Assembly (NCBI GenBank): GCA_964019655.1
Contig: CAXHTR010000005.1
Coordinates: forward strand, 558,001-622,000
From: Perkinsela sp. pyNocScin1
Taxonomy: Eukaryota; Euglenozoa; Kinetoplastea; Prokinetoplastida; Perkinselidae
DNA: 64,000 nt
Reading direction: 5' to 3'
Shown in pieces: positions 18,640-28,344 of the stretch. A model generated the notes under the pieces. That model did no database searches and was not told the DNA's origin. It worked only from the letters and a program-made list of their open reading frames with translations. Within the stretch, counting starts at the first letter, position 1. The number at the start of each line of letters is the position of its first letter. The translations under genes were made by a program, and so were the position numbers.

Positions 18640-19771
18640 CATAATCACTGGCGCTCGTCTCTAGAACGCCGCCAGTCACCGCTCCAGGACATCCTCCACA
18701 AGTCCCATCGAACAATAGAATGCTGGAAGTTACCATCCACGAAGTCCACAGGCAGTTGCTTTATCTTAGTGCATTTCTGATCAAGAATGTCCAGGGTGAA
18801 AAAATGGAAGCTCTCGCTTGAACGAAACAAAATTCAAAGGCATCCTATTGGGTTTTCAACTAGCCCTTGATCGTTTGGGTTGCCAGGGTCGCAGAAGTAC
18901 GATGTTATCGTCATTGCTTGGAGCAGTGGGCACAGCGCGAACTTACCACCGTGGTCCATCACCATAGTCTTGCAGTCATAGGGCTGTTATGCCGTCATCA
19001 TTGCTTTCAAGAGCTCCTTGCTGTCTTTCGATGCCAAAACAACGGCAAACATATACCGTGATCGCCGCTCAACGATTACCAGGGCCACACTTGATCCCCT
19101 GCGCCGATCATCGTGTCGGCTTCCATATCACCGAAGCGCGAGCGATCTTTTACGTACTTTGGGCGGTCTTTGGCCCTTAAGGGCTTTCCTCCGACAGATG
19201 GTGCTCCCTGTTGGCCTTGAGCCTGTTTTTCGCGGGAGACCTTGCGCTTCTTTTGCTTCTGGCGAAAATGGAGCCAGTTATACAGTAAAGAGCCTCGATC
19301 TGTCTCACGCTCGAGAAAGTCGTTGATTGACTTGTGGCAGGGATGATCCATTTGAGCGTACTTGGCTTCTGTCCTAAAGGCTTTCGCGATTTTGTTCGCA
19401 CTCCTTCGTTTCAGAAGAAGCATGATAACTTCGCGGGCTACGTAAGGATGATTCTCAAGGTAGAGCTTGCGTCCCCTCTTCGCTTTTTCCTGGTCGGCGC
19501 GTCTCTGAGCTTTGATTGCATCATAAAGCTCTACCTTCCCATATTTGTTTTTGAACCTCGTGCGCTCCCGCCATATCGTGGTGCGGTTGCACGGTTTGGC
19601 ACCCGGGACTGCAGGACGAAACTTGGTGACCTCTGCAGCCAGATCTTCGTCGATCATCTGAGGATTGTTGTGGATAGTCACTCTATCCCGGAAGTCCAGC
19701 TGCTTGTGACTTACATTGAGGTCACGCCGAACTTCAGGGATGGCTACAGATCTTGTCATTTCACTCTTCAA
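18640..19771 (-). pseudogene. Decayed IS30-type DDE transposase
   Basis: Reads on the minus strand. The first part is open from about 19771 to 19076: a helical N-terminus with NRTTIWRERTRFKNKYGK, then the catalytic start RSRFGDMEADTMIG with the first Asp at 19115-19117. A one-base deletion near 19090 shifts the frame. After it the order is typical for IS30: VALVIVERRSRYMFAVVL, second Asp in MVMDHGGKFA, then YFCDPGNPNDQGLVENPIG with the Glu. In-frame stops lie at 18987-18989 and 18834-18836. Further coding sense may extend upstream to about 20040 with one stop. It cannot make active enzyme. Terminal repeats of the original element could not be fixed. An IS30-type gene is unexpected in nuclear DNA. 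Confidence 0.78.
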
Positions 19772-20133
19772 CGCTTTTGAGCGAATATCGAATAGATAGA
19801 GTCCACTTGTGCGACATGTTCTCTAGCCACAGCAGAGTTACCATCTGCATCAAGATGGCTGTACTCACTCGAGGTTTTGATGTTCGTACACCGGTTGGAA
19901 CTACAATCATGTTAACAAGCTCACGGTTAACCCGCGCCTATTCCTTGGGTGTTTCGTCAGCTGGCATGAGGTTGTCTACTCTCACTTGCCCCACCTTTTT
20001 CAGCTTTTTTGGTGTGTATTCATAAGTATTTCCCCGTTGCAATAATTAAGTTCGTTCGGGTGCATTTATCTCCGAATCCGACAAAATTCAATACTTTTCA
20101 TTGCGCTGCGAGCATAATTAGCTGAATATATAA

Positions 20134-20985
20134 ATGTTCTGGAGGCTGCTCATGAGTAAAGATGAAGATATCTTAGGAAGATATGATGTCACAACTACAC
20201 CCCAGCAATCGCTGATGGAGCTTCTGATTGGTGAATTACCAGATAGAATATACTTCTGCCACGACGATGGACAGTATCGAGATCTAAGTGAGTGGTCTGG
20301 ATTAAAGTTCGATAATGAAGAGAAAGTTGTGGAAATTATGTGGAACAGCAGTTTTTGGAACTCATTTTTTCCACGAGGGGGCAAGATTCATACGAATTAT
20401 TTTCCAGCGTCTGTTCAAACCATTGAGTTAGGTAGGAATAAACTGAGCGGGTCTATTCAGACAAGACTGCTGCCAAATTCGCTTATTCGAGCTGTATTTG
20501 ATAGGAACCATTTTTCAGGTTCTCTCGACCTGGAGTTTTTACCGAGGAATCTTGAGGTTTTTGGTGCGAATGAGAACAGCATGTCGGGGACTTTAGATTT
20601 AACCACACTTCCGCCAAAACTTCGAATATTGGGACTGAATTACAATTCCTTTTCAGGAAGTGTATCGCTGCAAGCGCTACCTAACTCGCTTAAATACCTG
20701 TCGCTAGTTGAAAACCAGCTTGAAGGAAGCGTTTGCTTAGATGATCTTCCGGCTAAGATGCAAGTGCTTGGTTTGGGGAGTAATAATTTTAGTGGAGAAA
20801 TCGATGTATCTGCACTGCCAGATTCATTAGAAAACCTAGACTTGGCTAATAATAGAATCTCAGGTGAGGTGCGCATAAGTCGTCTTTCTCCGAATTTGGA
20901 AGCACTCCGGCTCGACGGTAATACGCAACTTACGGTGGTGGATAGCGAAGGTCATGCATTTCGAGACGAAAGAGTCGAATATTAA
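20134..20985 (+). CDS. LRR protein 6, long class
   Basis: 283 aa, ATG at 20134. The start MFWRLLMSKDEDILGRYD is hardly hydrophobic and is the weakest leader in the family. N-cap PQQSLMELLIGELPDRIYF ... WSGLKFDNEEKVVEIMW, then eight LRRs (YFPASV to RLSPNL). C-cap TVVDSEGHAFRDERVEY. A/T-rich codons. First of three tandem plus-strand LRR genes lying just past the transposase relic. Confidence 0.9.
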   Translation: MFWRLLMSKDEDILGRYDVTTTPQQSLMELLIGELPDRIYFCHDDGQYRDLSEWSGLKFDNEEKVVEIMWNSSFWNSFFPRGGKIHTNYFPASVQTIELGRNKLSGSIQTRLLPNSLIRAVFDRNHFSGSLDLEFLPRNLEVFGANENSMSGTLDLTTLPPKLRILGLNYNSFSGSVSLQALPNSLKYLSLVENQLEGSVCLDDLPAKMQVLGLGSNNFSGEIDVSALPDSLENLDLANNRISGEVRISRLSPNLEALRLDGNTQLTVVDSEGHAFRDERVEY

Positions 20986-21131
20986 GGTGCATCCATTCGT
21001 GGGAAACCATGCTATACGATAGATTCTTGATAAAATTTCCGTGCTATTGACAGATAAAGTTCCATCATGGAGAAATCCAAAGCTCAATAGTAATCATGTT
21101 AACTCAGTACCTTGATTTTTAACCAACTCAA

Positions 21132-21944
21132 ATGCTCGTAATACATTTCATTTTCAGCGATGACCCGAATCTCGGAAGAGTCGAAAAACAAAGTCTTCCC
21201 CAGCAAAGCCTTATGGAAATGCTGATCGCAGACGTCGCAGATAAAGAGCCTTTCATGAATGAAGACGGCTCATTCCGAGAGATATCGCTCTGGCCCGGTG
21301 TATCACTGAATAATGACGGTGAAGTAACTGAAGTCGATTGGGAATACTCCATGGGGAACCTGAAGACACAGGCGGGCCACCTCCACTGGCAGTGGATTCC
21401 AGAAACTGCAGAGAATTTTTTTGCTCCTTACTGCGAGCTCTATGGCAGTGTCGATCTCAACGAGTTACCCACCAAACTCGTCGAATTCAGTGTTTTCCAT
21501 AACAATCTGAGCGGCAGTGTTCGCCTCGATTGCCTCCCGCAGTCTCTTGAGCTGCTCGATCTCTCAGAGAACAAATTTGAGGGGAGCGTTGATTGCTCTG
21601 GGCTCCCACAGAGCATGAATGTCTTATACCTCAACAACAATCAGCTGAGTGGCTCCATTCACCTCAGTGCCCTGCCCGACGGCCTCGAAGAATTCAACGC
21701 TTCCAAGAACAAGCTGAGCGGTAGTTTTCAGCTGTGTCCCGTGCCAGCATCACTCCGCGGGTTTTATTTGCACTCCAACGAACTCGAAGGGGAAGTTGTC
21801 ATCGGTGCGCTCCCCGCCGGTACGCGAGTCATTCAGCTGCGGTCAAACCAGATCAGCTCTGTGGTTGACGTTGACGGGAAGGAAGTCAAAGATGACCGTG
21901 TGCAGTACATGGATGATGATGTGAGTGCGCACAAAGCAATGTAG
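21132..21944 (+). CDS. LRR protein 7, long class
   Basis: 270 aa, 146 bp after LRR 6. MLVIHFIFSDDPNLGRVE: a nine-residue hydrophobic start followed at once by the conserved GRV. N-cap PQQSLMEMLIADVADKEPF ... WPGVSLNNDGEVTEVDW is a textbook long-class cap. Seven LRRs. C-cap SVVDVDGKEVKDDRVQY, then an acidic MDDDVSAHKAM tail. Codons are more GC-rich than in LRR 6 although the two are tandem relatives. Confidence 0.92.
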   Translation: MLVIHFIFSDDPNLGRVEKQSLPQQSLMEMLIADVADKEPFMNEDGSFREISLWPGVSLNNDGEVTEVDWEYSMGNLKTQAGHLHWQWIPETAENFFAPYCELYGSVDLNELPTKLVEFSVFHNNLSGSVRLDCLPQSLELLDLSENKFEGSVDCSGLPQSMNVLYLNNNQLSGSIHLSALPDGLEEFNASKNKLSGSFQLCPVPASLRGFYLHSNELEGEVVIGALPAGTRVIQLRSNQISSVVDVDGKEVKDDRVQYMDDDVSAHKAM

Positions 21945-22049
21945 CTGCCTCAATTATTGAAAAGCGTTATACTCTACTTATCATGAAAAGTTTCTTAAAC
22001 ATTTTTCCAGTAAATCACGAAAGGGGAAGTACAATTTCTCATTTATTCG

Positions 22050-22949
22050 ATGAATTTCCGTATAATGCTTTCCTTTTGCGCATCTGATGGAAGTGCACTC
22101 TCTCGAGTTGATCCGTCACTGCTCAGCCAGCAGACGATGATGGAAATGTTTGTCGCGGGCCTCGTTGAAAAAGACGCGTTCCTCGATGAAAACGAAGCAT
22201 TCCTAGACATCGAGCTGTGGCGGCGCCTCGAATTCGATGAAAACGGCAGCCTGCGCAAAATCAAGTGGATCGCGAACCTCGGGAAAGGTGGAAGCATCGA
22301 TTTCCGCTGGGTGCCTGTAACAGTTCGCCGACTGATTCTAACGCGGAATAATCTGTCAGGGGAGCTCGATTTTGCCGCGCTTCCGCCGCTGCTTGAGCAA
22401 CTCCACATCGGGGTCAATCAATTCTCGGGTGGCATACAGCTTGGCGATCTTCCAAGACCGCTCACCGAGTTCGCGCTGAATCGCAATCTATTTATGGGCA
22501 GTGTAGAGCTTGCTGCGATGCCGCCCGCCACACGAAAGGCGATGTTGAGCGTGAATAAGCTCTCAGGGTCTTTGAACCTCAGTGAGCTACCAGTGTATCT
22601 GGAGCAGCTCGAACTCCAAGTCAACGAATTTACGGGCTGCATTGATCTCGCTCACCTACCAGAAACGATGCGGTCGCTTGATGTCTCGAACAATAGGCTT
22701 GCGGGCGAGATCTCTCTCTTGGCGCTTCCCGGGGGCATGCGCCTGCTTTTCCTCGAAGAAAACATGCTGTGTGGGTCTCTCGACCTCTGCGCCCTACCAG
22801 AGTCTTTGCAAACGCTCAATGTTTCCACTAACCTTCTCTCAGGGACTCTGGACTGCTCTGTCCTGCGCCCAGGGGTGAATTTTCAGTGCACAGATAACGA
22901 ATTCGTCTCCGTCCTATCATCGAGGAAAGAGGCAGGTGAATGCCTGTGA
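22050..22949 (+). CDS. LRR protein 8, long class
   Basis: 299 aa. MNFRIMLSFCASDGSALSRVD leader. N-cap SQQTMMEMFVAGLVEKDAFL ... WRRLEFDENGSLRKIKW; the usual W.GV is W.RL here. Eight to nine LRRs (WVPVTV, ALPPLL, DLPRPL, AMPPAT, ELPVYL, HLPETM, ALPGGM, ALPESL). The C-cap is short and atypical: VNFQCTDNEFVSVLSSRKE. Last of the tandem trio at 20-23 kb. Confidence 0.92.
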   Translation: MNFRIMLSFCASDGSALSRVDPSLLSQQTMMEMFVAGLVEKDAFLDENEAFLDIELWRRLEFDENGSLRKIKWIANLGKGGSIDFRWVPVTVRRLILTRNNLSGELDFAALPPLLEQLHIGVNQFSGGIQLGDLPRPLTEFALNRNLFMGSVELAAMPPATRKAMLSVNKLSGSLNLSELPVYLEQLELQVNEFTGCIDLAHLPETMRSLDVSNNRLAGEISLLALPGGMRLLFLEENMLCGSLDLCALPESLQTLNVSTNLLSGTLDCSVLRPGVNFQCTDNEFVSVLSSRKEAGECL

Positions 22950-23632
22950 ATAGCTCCTCCTTCAAAAATTTCACATCTTTGGTATACTTTCAGCTTTTTT
23001 TTGGTGGTATGAAATTCAAATGAACGAAGTTGGATGCGGGGCAGACTACAGAAATCAGAAGCAGAGATCCTTAAATCTGTCTACGTGAGAGAGCGCTGGC
23101 AGCCTGTCACGAATCGCAGAGAGGCGGCACAATGTATCGGGAGAAATGTCAGATCAATAAAACCACTTTGACAACGAACATTAGCATGCATTCAGTGTAT
23201 TCGCGAGTGCTGTAGGTAGTAGATAAGCGAGTGCTAAATCTACTGTATTCATAAACTGACTTAGCAAAGCAGACACGTAGAGCAGCATATTCATAGCATT
23301 CAGTAGCAAAACGTTTACTTCACGTCTTCAGGTGAATTTCTCGCCTTTCAACCCTCTGCCGATTGCATTTTCCTATACTGAAGACGGTCAATAAATTTTT
23401 TTCTGCATTTTCGTGCCCCGGATATTCAGCAGCTGACCATCCGTCTGCCCCAGGCCTATAAGGCATAGAATTGGAACTATTGGCATGAATTCTACAGTAG
23501 TACTCTTTTGCAGAGCCATTTGATTCTGAATGAAAAATTCCGATGAGAATACGATGGGAATGATAGCGCAGAAGAAACGGTTCAGAAAAAGACTAAAAGA
23601 ACGTATATCTTCTATGATTGATCGTTTTATGA
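22950..23632. other. Convergent intergenic region
   Basis: 683 bp between the 3' ends of LRR 8 and eIF3c. Only short frames without family resemblance; nothing recognisable. Confidence 0.5.
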
Positions 23633-26600
23633 TCAACGGGATATAAATCGGTTGCCACGCAGCGTCGCGAACGGGTTCTTCGCGGGTGCGTGCCGCACTG
23701 TGCCGCCGCGAAGCTTGCGCGGCTCATTGTTCCGCTGCATTGGGAACTCTGACATCGCGCTGCCACCATCTGGGTGCATGCGGTGCTCTTCTGCGTTTGC
23801 ACCACCGTCGTATGGCATTCGCCCGCGCCCCTGCTGGCGGTTACGGAAGTTCAGCTTGCCCTTGCTGAACGAATCTGAGTGACCGTAGAGCGACTGCATG
23901 TGCTTGAACTCCTGCGCGCGCTGGAAGCCCTCGACGGTGCTCAGGACGCGCTCAGAGAGCTGCAAGATGGCCCGCTGGAGCGCAGAGTGGTGCGAGTGAT
24001 CGAACTTGAATACAGCCTCATCAGCCGTCGTAAAGAAGCCGTGGAGTTCGCGGTGCGCGAGCATGCGGAATATGCACTGTCGAACTTCCTTGGCAGTGAT
24101 GCCGAATTTCTGTGCGAGATGCTCGACCTCCATGCACGAGAAGACGCCCCGCGCGTTCTGAAGGAATTTTTTGAGGCACTCTGTCTTGATGGTGGTCTCG
24201 AGCTCCAAGCGGCCCTGGCTCGTCTGGTCGTTCTTAAAAAGCGCGTCGAAGATCGGAATCTCGCCGATCCGCGTACAGCAGGTCTTCCAGTCCATTGCCC
24301 GGAACGCCACGATGGCTGCGTAGATGAGGTCTTTGTTCGTCTTCGGGCTGTTCAAAAAGTTTTGGCGCTCGTAGCCGTGTAGGAACGACTTGTAGAGCTT
24401 GGGGTCGTTCGAGTAGCGATTCGCACCGCGGCGTTGCGTATTGTCGTGGTGCATCATGCAGAATACGAAGAAAATGCAGTCGAGGAGCTCAGAGTTCAGA
24501 TGCAGGTGGGGCGGGAGGTAGGCTTCCTCGATGTGTGTCTTCATGGACGGCTGGAGCGTTTTCTCGAGCGATGCTTGCAGCGCACCGATGCTCATTGTTG
24601 GCTCAGAGTGCTTCTCGCCCTGCAGCGATGGCAAGGAGGAGAACCGGAGTGCCGTTTGATGCTTCAGGCTCAGCTGGGCCAGGAGGAGCTCTTTCGTGAA
24701 TATCCCGTACTGCGATGTTGCCCATTGCTGCGCGATCGGCAGATAGAGCGCAAGCAAGTATTGACCGGCCTGCTGCACCCTGCCTTGTTGAAAGAGCGCC
24801 GTCCCTATCACTGCCAGCACTCTGTTGTACATAACTCGCGTGAGATTCTCTGCATCGATACGGGCACTGTCTTCTGCGCTGTCCACAGTATTTTCTGAGG
24901 CCATCTCCTTGATGCGGTCATCGCAGCGGGCGCTATAGAATATGCTGACTGCCCCTCGCAGATCGTTATTGATCGCCAGGTTGTGGATGTAGTAGAGGAC
25001 TGCACGGAGCTCAAGGCTCGAGACAGAGCCTGTCTTACTTGACGCAAAGAGCCCGACAAGTGCCTGCATAGAAGTGGAAATGTCTCGCTTGATGTAGCTT
25101 GCATCTGTAAGTAAATTCTTATAGTAACGGTCGTATATTTGCGCATGGACGTCTGCTGTGCGATAGTGCAGCAGAAAGAGTGCGTTGCTGGCAATGAGCT
25201 GCGTATGGTGGTGATGTTCCTCTGCAAGCTTACCCCGAAGACTGACTTTTTCGTAAAGGCGAAGCGTACTGTCAATCACGAAGAGTAAAATGCTCTCAGC
25301 TTGAAGCCACCCGAGGTAGCTCTTTTCATGAAGTTCTGTTGCTCGCAAAACCTCAACGTACTCCTCCATCAGCCGCAGTGCGAGTGTGAATGGTGAGAGG
25401 AGCGCACCACTGATTTCCATTCCGAAGCTAGATTCACCAGCAGATGGCGTACGACCGCTACGGATAAGCTCTTCTTGCTGAATGATGACAGCGAGAAGGT
25501 CGTCATTCTTTCCGATAATCGACAGATATCGAACGAAGTACTCGGCAGCCATCATCCATTGACGAAGCGTTATTGAGTCTTTTGCTGGCGATAACTCAAG
25601 CTTTTGTTCACTCTCATCAAGCGCTGTGAGTCTCGTGAAGTTCAGCGATGGGAATGTTTCACTGAGAGCGGTGAAGTCTTTGAAGATGTGCTTTTGAATG
25701 GCATTCTTTCTGCGTTCACCGAAGCAGTCAGCAAAGAGCAGTGCACAGAGAACAACTTGAGACTTGGGAAACAAACCAAGGCGCTCGACTTCGGACAAAA
25801 TAGACTGCAAAGCGACAGAAAAATAAACGTTTCGTGACCTTTTCATTCGCTTTAGAATCTTTTCGTTCTCTTTCGCGGATTTCTCAGTGAGACCACCAGA
25901 TATCTTCAGTCGAAGCTCTTGAATCTTGCTCATGATACTCTCTTCTGAAAGTTCCTCGTTCGTGAAGAAGGATGAAAGAGAAAACCCACTCTTATCACCA
26001 AGCATAGCTGCGATAGATGCATCATCAAGCGAGCCGCCATTGGCTGATTCGCTGAGCTCAAGGAATTTTTCAAGTTCCGTGTCAGACTCTTCTGACTCTT
26101 CACCATCTTCCTCATCATCGTCCATTCTTTCAATTTTTGATGCATATTCATCATATTTTTCCTTAACTGTTCTATGAAAATCGCTGAGCGACTTACGGAG
26201 CTCTTTTGGTGTCTCTTGTCGAAGATCGGTAATAAAATCCGATGCGTCGTCATCGCTAGTCTTGCTATTTCCTTGTTGAAAGAATTCCCAAGAGAATTTC
26301 AAAGCACTTAAGAAGGAGTAGGGGGCAGGTGCACCCTGAGAATTTATGTATGCAGAGCTTTTGATCATTTCCTCTTGGATATTTATTGCAGATTTCCAAT
26401 CCTTTGATCTTACAGCAGACATGAGATCATACGAGTTTTTGTCAACGGAGTCAATTGTACGCTGTAGTTTAGATACAATGGTCGTATCATCCATATCATC
26501 GCTGGAGTTCTGATCACCATCACTGTCCCTTTTAAGGAAATCATGCTGACGACGCATATTTCCCGAGGACTGGGCTGCATTGATACTCTGAGAAGCGCTT

Positions 26601-26710
26601 CCAACAGTATCTGGCGTCTGAAATGACTGCATAGATTCATCAAAACTTGAGTATGAATCGTCGTCCGAATCGCTGTAAGACTCGTGGCGATTTCCACGGA
26701 GTGAGAGCAT
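23633..26710 (-). CDS. EIF3C: Translation initiation factor eIF3 subunit C
   Basis: 1025 aa from the ATG at 26710; the frame runs further to 26842, but eIF3c proteins begin with a short Ser/Asp-rich segment, which here is RGNRHESYSDSDDDSYSSFDE right after this ATG. An acidic stretch follows near residues 195-225. The conserved body includes LTRVMYNRVLAVIGTALF and a C-terminal PCI/winged-helix region (AQKFGITAKEVRQCIFRMLAHRELHGFF). The Arg/Gly-rich tail (RNRQQGRGRMPYDGG) is family-like. eIF3c is a core eIF3 subunit that contacts eIF1, eIF5 and the 40S subunit. One intact frame. Confidence 0.92.
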   Translation of the reverse strand: MLSLRGNRHESYSDSDDDSYSSFDESMQSFQTPDTVGSASQSINAAQSSGNMRRQHDFLKRDSDGDQNSSDDMDDTTIVSKLQRTIDSVDKNSYDLMSAVRSKDWKSAINIQEEMIKSSAYINSQGAPAPYSFLSALKFSWEFFQQGNSKTSDDDASDFITDLRQETPKELRKSLSDFHRTVKEKYDEYASKIERMDDDEEDGEESEESDTELEKFLELSESANGGSLDDASIAAMLGDKSGFSLSSFFTNEELSEESIMSKIQELRLKISGGLTEKSAKENEKILKRMKRSRNVYFSVALQSILSEVERLGLFPKSQVVLCALLFADCFGERRKNAIQKHIFKDFTALSETFPSLNFTRLTALDESEQKLELSPAKDSITLRQWMMAAEYFVRYLSIIGKNDDLLAVIIQQEELIRSGRTPSAGESSFGMEISGALLSPFTLALRLMEEYVEVLRATELHEKSYLGWLQAESILLFVIDSTLRLYEKVSLRGKLAEEHHHHTQLIASNALFLLHYRTADVHAQIYDRYYKNLLTDASYIKRDISTSMQALVGLFASSKTGSVSSLELRAVLYYIHNLAINNDLRGAVSIFYSARCDDRIKEMASENTVDSAEDSARIDAENLTRVMYNRVLAVIGTALFQQGRVQQAGQYLLALYLPIAQQWATSQYGIFTKELLLAQLSLKHQTALRFSSLPSLQGEKHSEPTMSIGALQASLEKTLQPSMKTHIEEAYLPPHLHLNSELLDCIFFVFCMMHHDNTQRRGANRYSNDPKLYKSFLHGYERQNFLNSPKTNKDLIYAAIVAFRAMDWKTCCTRIGEIPIFDALFKNDQTSQGRLELETTIKTECLKKFLQNARGVFSCMEVEHLAQKFGITAKEVRQCIFRMLAHRELHGFFTTADEAVFKFDHSHHSALQRAILQLSERVLSTVEGFQRAQEFKHMQSLYGHSDSFSKGKLNFRNRQQGRGRMPYDGGANAEEHRMHPDGGSAMSEFPMQRNNEPRKLRGGTVRHAPAKNPFATLRGNRFISR

Positions 26711-27596
26711 TTTTAATGTATGTAATTGCTGATAAGAGTGTGTTGACTGTCGATCAAGTATGATATGCATTGGTAGCATACTTTCAGAGAGCAGCAGCTG
26801 CTTCGACTTTGAAGAAAATACAGCTCTAAAATTACTCCACAATTAGAGCAACATGTCATCTTCTAATCTTCTTAATTTTCTACGCTAGAAATCAAGCACG
26901 GAATATGATAGATTTGCCTACTTTCCTTCAGTATGATTTCGGATACTTCAACTTTCTTTTCAAGGTCTACGTTCGCACGCTTAATTGCTGAAAATGAATA
27001 CCAGGATTAAAGATATACGAAAGCCCTAGACGAGATAAATTCAATACGTATGAACACAGTAGGTATTGTGTTAGCCAGAATTCCAGAAAGCCCTACAATA
27101 TTCTTTTCGCCACGAAACTTGTAAGTCTTTCCACGTCACATTACACTAGTGCAGGCGGTTAATGAGATATCGAAACATGGTGATTAAATCGCATCCGCTG
27201 TGCGTATTATCATGGGCGAGCTCATAGATGGAACTCCCCTCTTACATCCTCATTTGTTAGTGATACCTGGAGCATTATCCCTCAAAAGAGAGTCATGCGT
27301 TACATACAAGATTCTGCTCAATAACCGAAATACCTGTGAAATAACTTTCAAATCTCTTGTAAGATAAAGTATAGATTCGTGCTGTAAATTCGATCTGAAA
27401 GTAGCCTTCTTCTACTTCACCACGCCAGTTGATTAGAGAGAGGTTCCAAGTTTGCTTTCGATGAAAATTTTCAGATACTGATTCATGTAGTTAAAATTAG
27501 AGTAAATGTTGCCATCTGTAAGAAATGAAATATTTTACGAGATGAATCGTTCTAATTTCTTTAGTGTCGGAAGTAATTACGCTCTAGATTCTGATA
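26711..27596. other. Divergent intergenic region
   Basis: 886 bp between the starts of eIF3c (minus) and the coiled-coil gene (plus). It must hold transcript starts or processing sites for both directions. No gene, RNA or clear repeat seen. Confidence 0.5.
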
Positions 27597-28193
27597 ATGC
27601 AATCCCCTAAGGAGCCTGCAGCCCTGTCAGAGATGGAAGAATTATTGCAAATGGTTCAAAATCTAACCCAAACGCGAGTTACCAGTTTTCATCGCATACC
27701 TGCGTACATTTACGCGATGATGTTCCGAACATTTTTCGTAGATAATGATTTTAGAATCGAAGGGCTTGTGGACGTTGTCCGTATCATAAATTCTGAACTG
27801 CAGCAGTATAATCCGCCGGAAATTACATATTCAGCAGAAGTAGGTCTTACTTTTGCCCACCACATCCAGATCCTCTCGTGGCTCAAGGACTTATCAGCCA
27901 GGCTAAATGTTCGCTATAATGTTGTCCCCGACGATCAGCTTGTTGAATTGAAAATAGATGAAAATGATCCGATTTCTTATACACCTGTCAAAAAGGAGGC
28001 CCGTATTTCGGTAGAGCCATCGGGCCCTTTAGATAAACTGAAAATAAGTTTAAAAAGTAGTATTCAAGCAAAGAAAGAGAGAATCATGGTGCTCAACACC
28101 CATATCGAATCGCTCAAGAGTAAGTTTACTGAACCAAGTGGCATGAAACGGCGAGTAGAACTTCGAAAGCTTCTAAGCACTCTTCAGCTTTGA
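27597..28193 (+). CDS. Coiled-coil protein of unknown function
   Basis: 198 aa, ATG at 27597. Residues 1-110 look globular and helical (FHRIPAYIYAMMFRTFF, VDVVRIINSELQQY, AHHIQILSWLKDLSARLNV), ending in a W-containing helix that faintly recalls the NN-calponin-homology heads of IFT or kinetochore proteins. Residues 145-198 form a coiled coil (LKSSIQAKKERIMVLNTHIE). The head-plus-coil plan suggests a structural partner protein. No catalytic motif, signal or membrane helix. Family not recognised. Confidence 0.72.
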   Translation: MQSPKEPAALSEMEELLQMVQNLTQTRVTSFHRIPAYIYAMMFRTFFVDNDFRIEGLVDVVRIINSELQQYNPPEITYSAEVGLTFAHHIQILSWLKDLSARLNVRYNVVPDDQLVELKIDENDPISYTPVKKEARISVEPSGPLDKLKISLKSSIQAKKERIMVLNTHIESLKSKFTEPSGMKRRVELRKLLSTLQL

Positions 28194-28344
28194 TGTGGTT
28201 AATAACCCCATCAATTATGCAAGCATACGAGAGCGCTCGAGCTTAGTCATAGATATGCGTACATGGTTTGAACCTGTGCTATAAGAATTTCTATAATGAG
28301 ATTGTTCTTGTATCGAAATCTTTTCTTATTTTGATCAACGTACT

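Noticed and set aside
18640-19771. Bacterial origin of the whole window because of the IS30-type gene
   Set aside because: eIF3c, TRAP1, small Tim, SET and class Ia eukaryotic R2 genes show eukaryotic DNA; no Shine-Dalgarno spacing or operon structure is visible.
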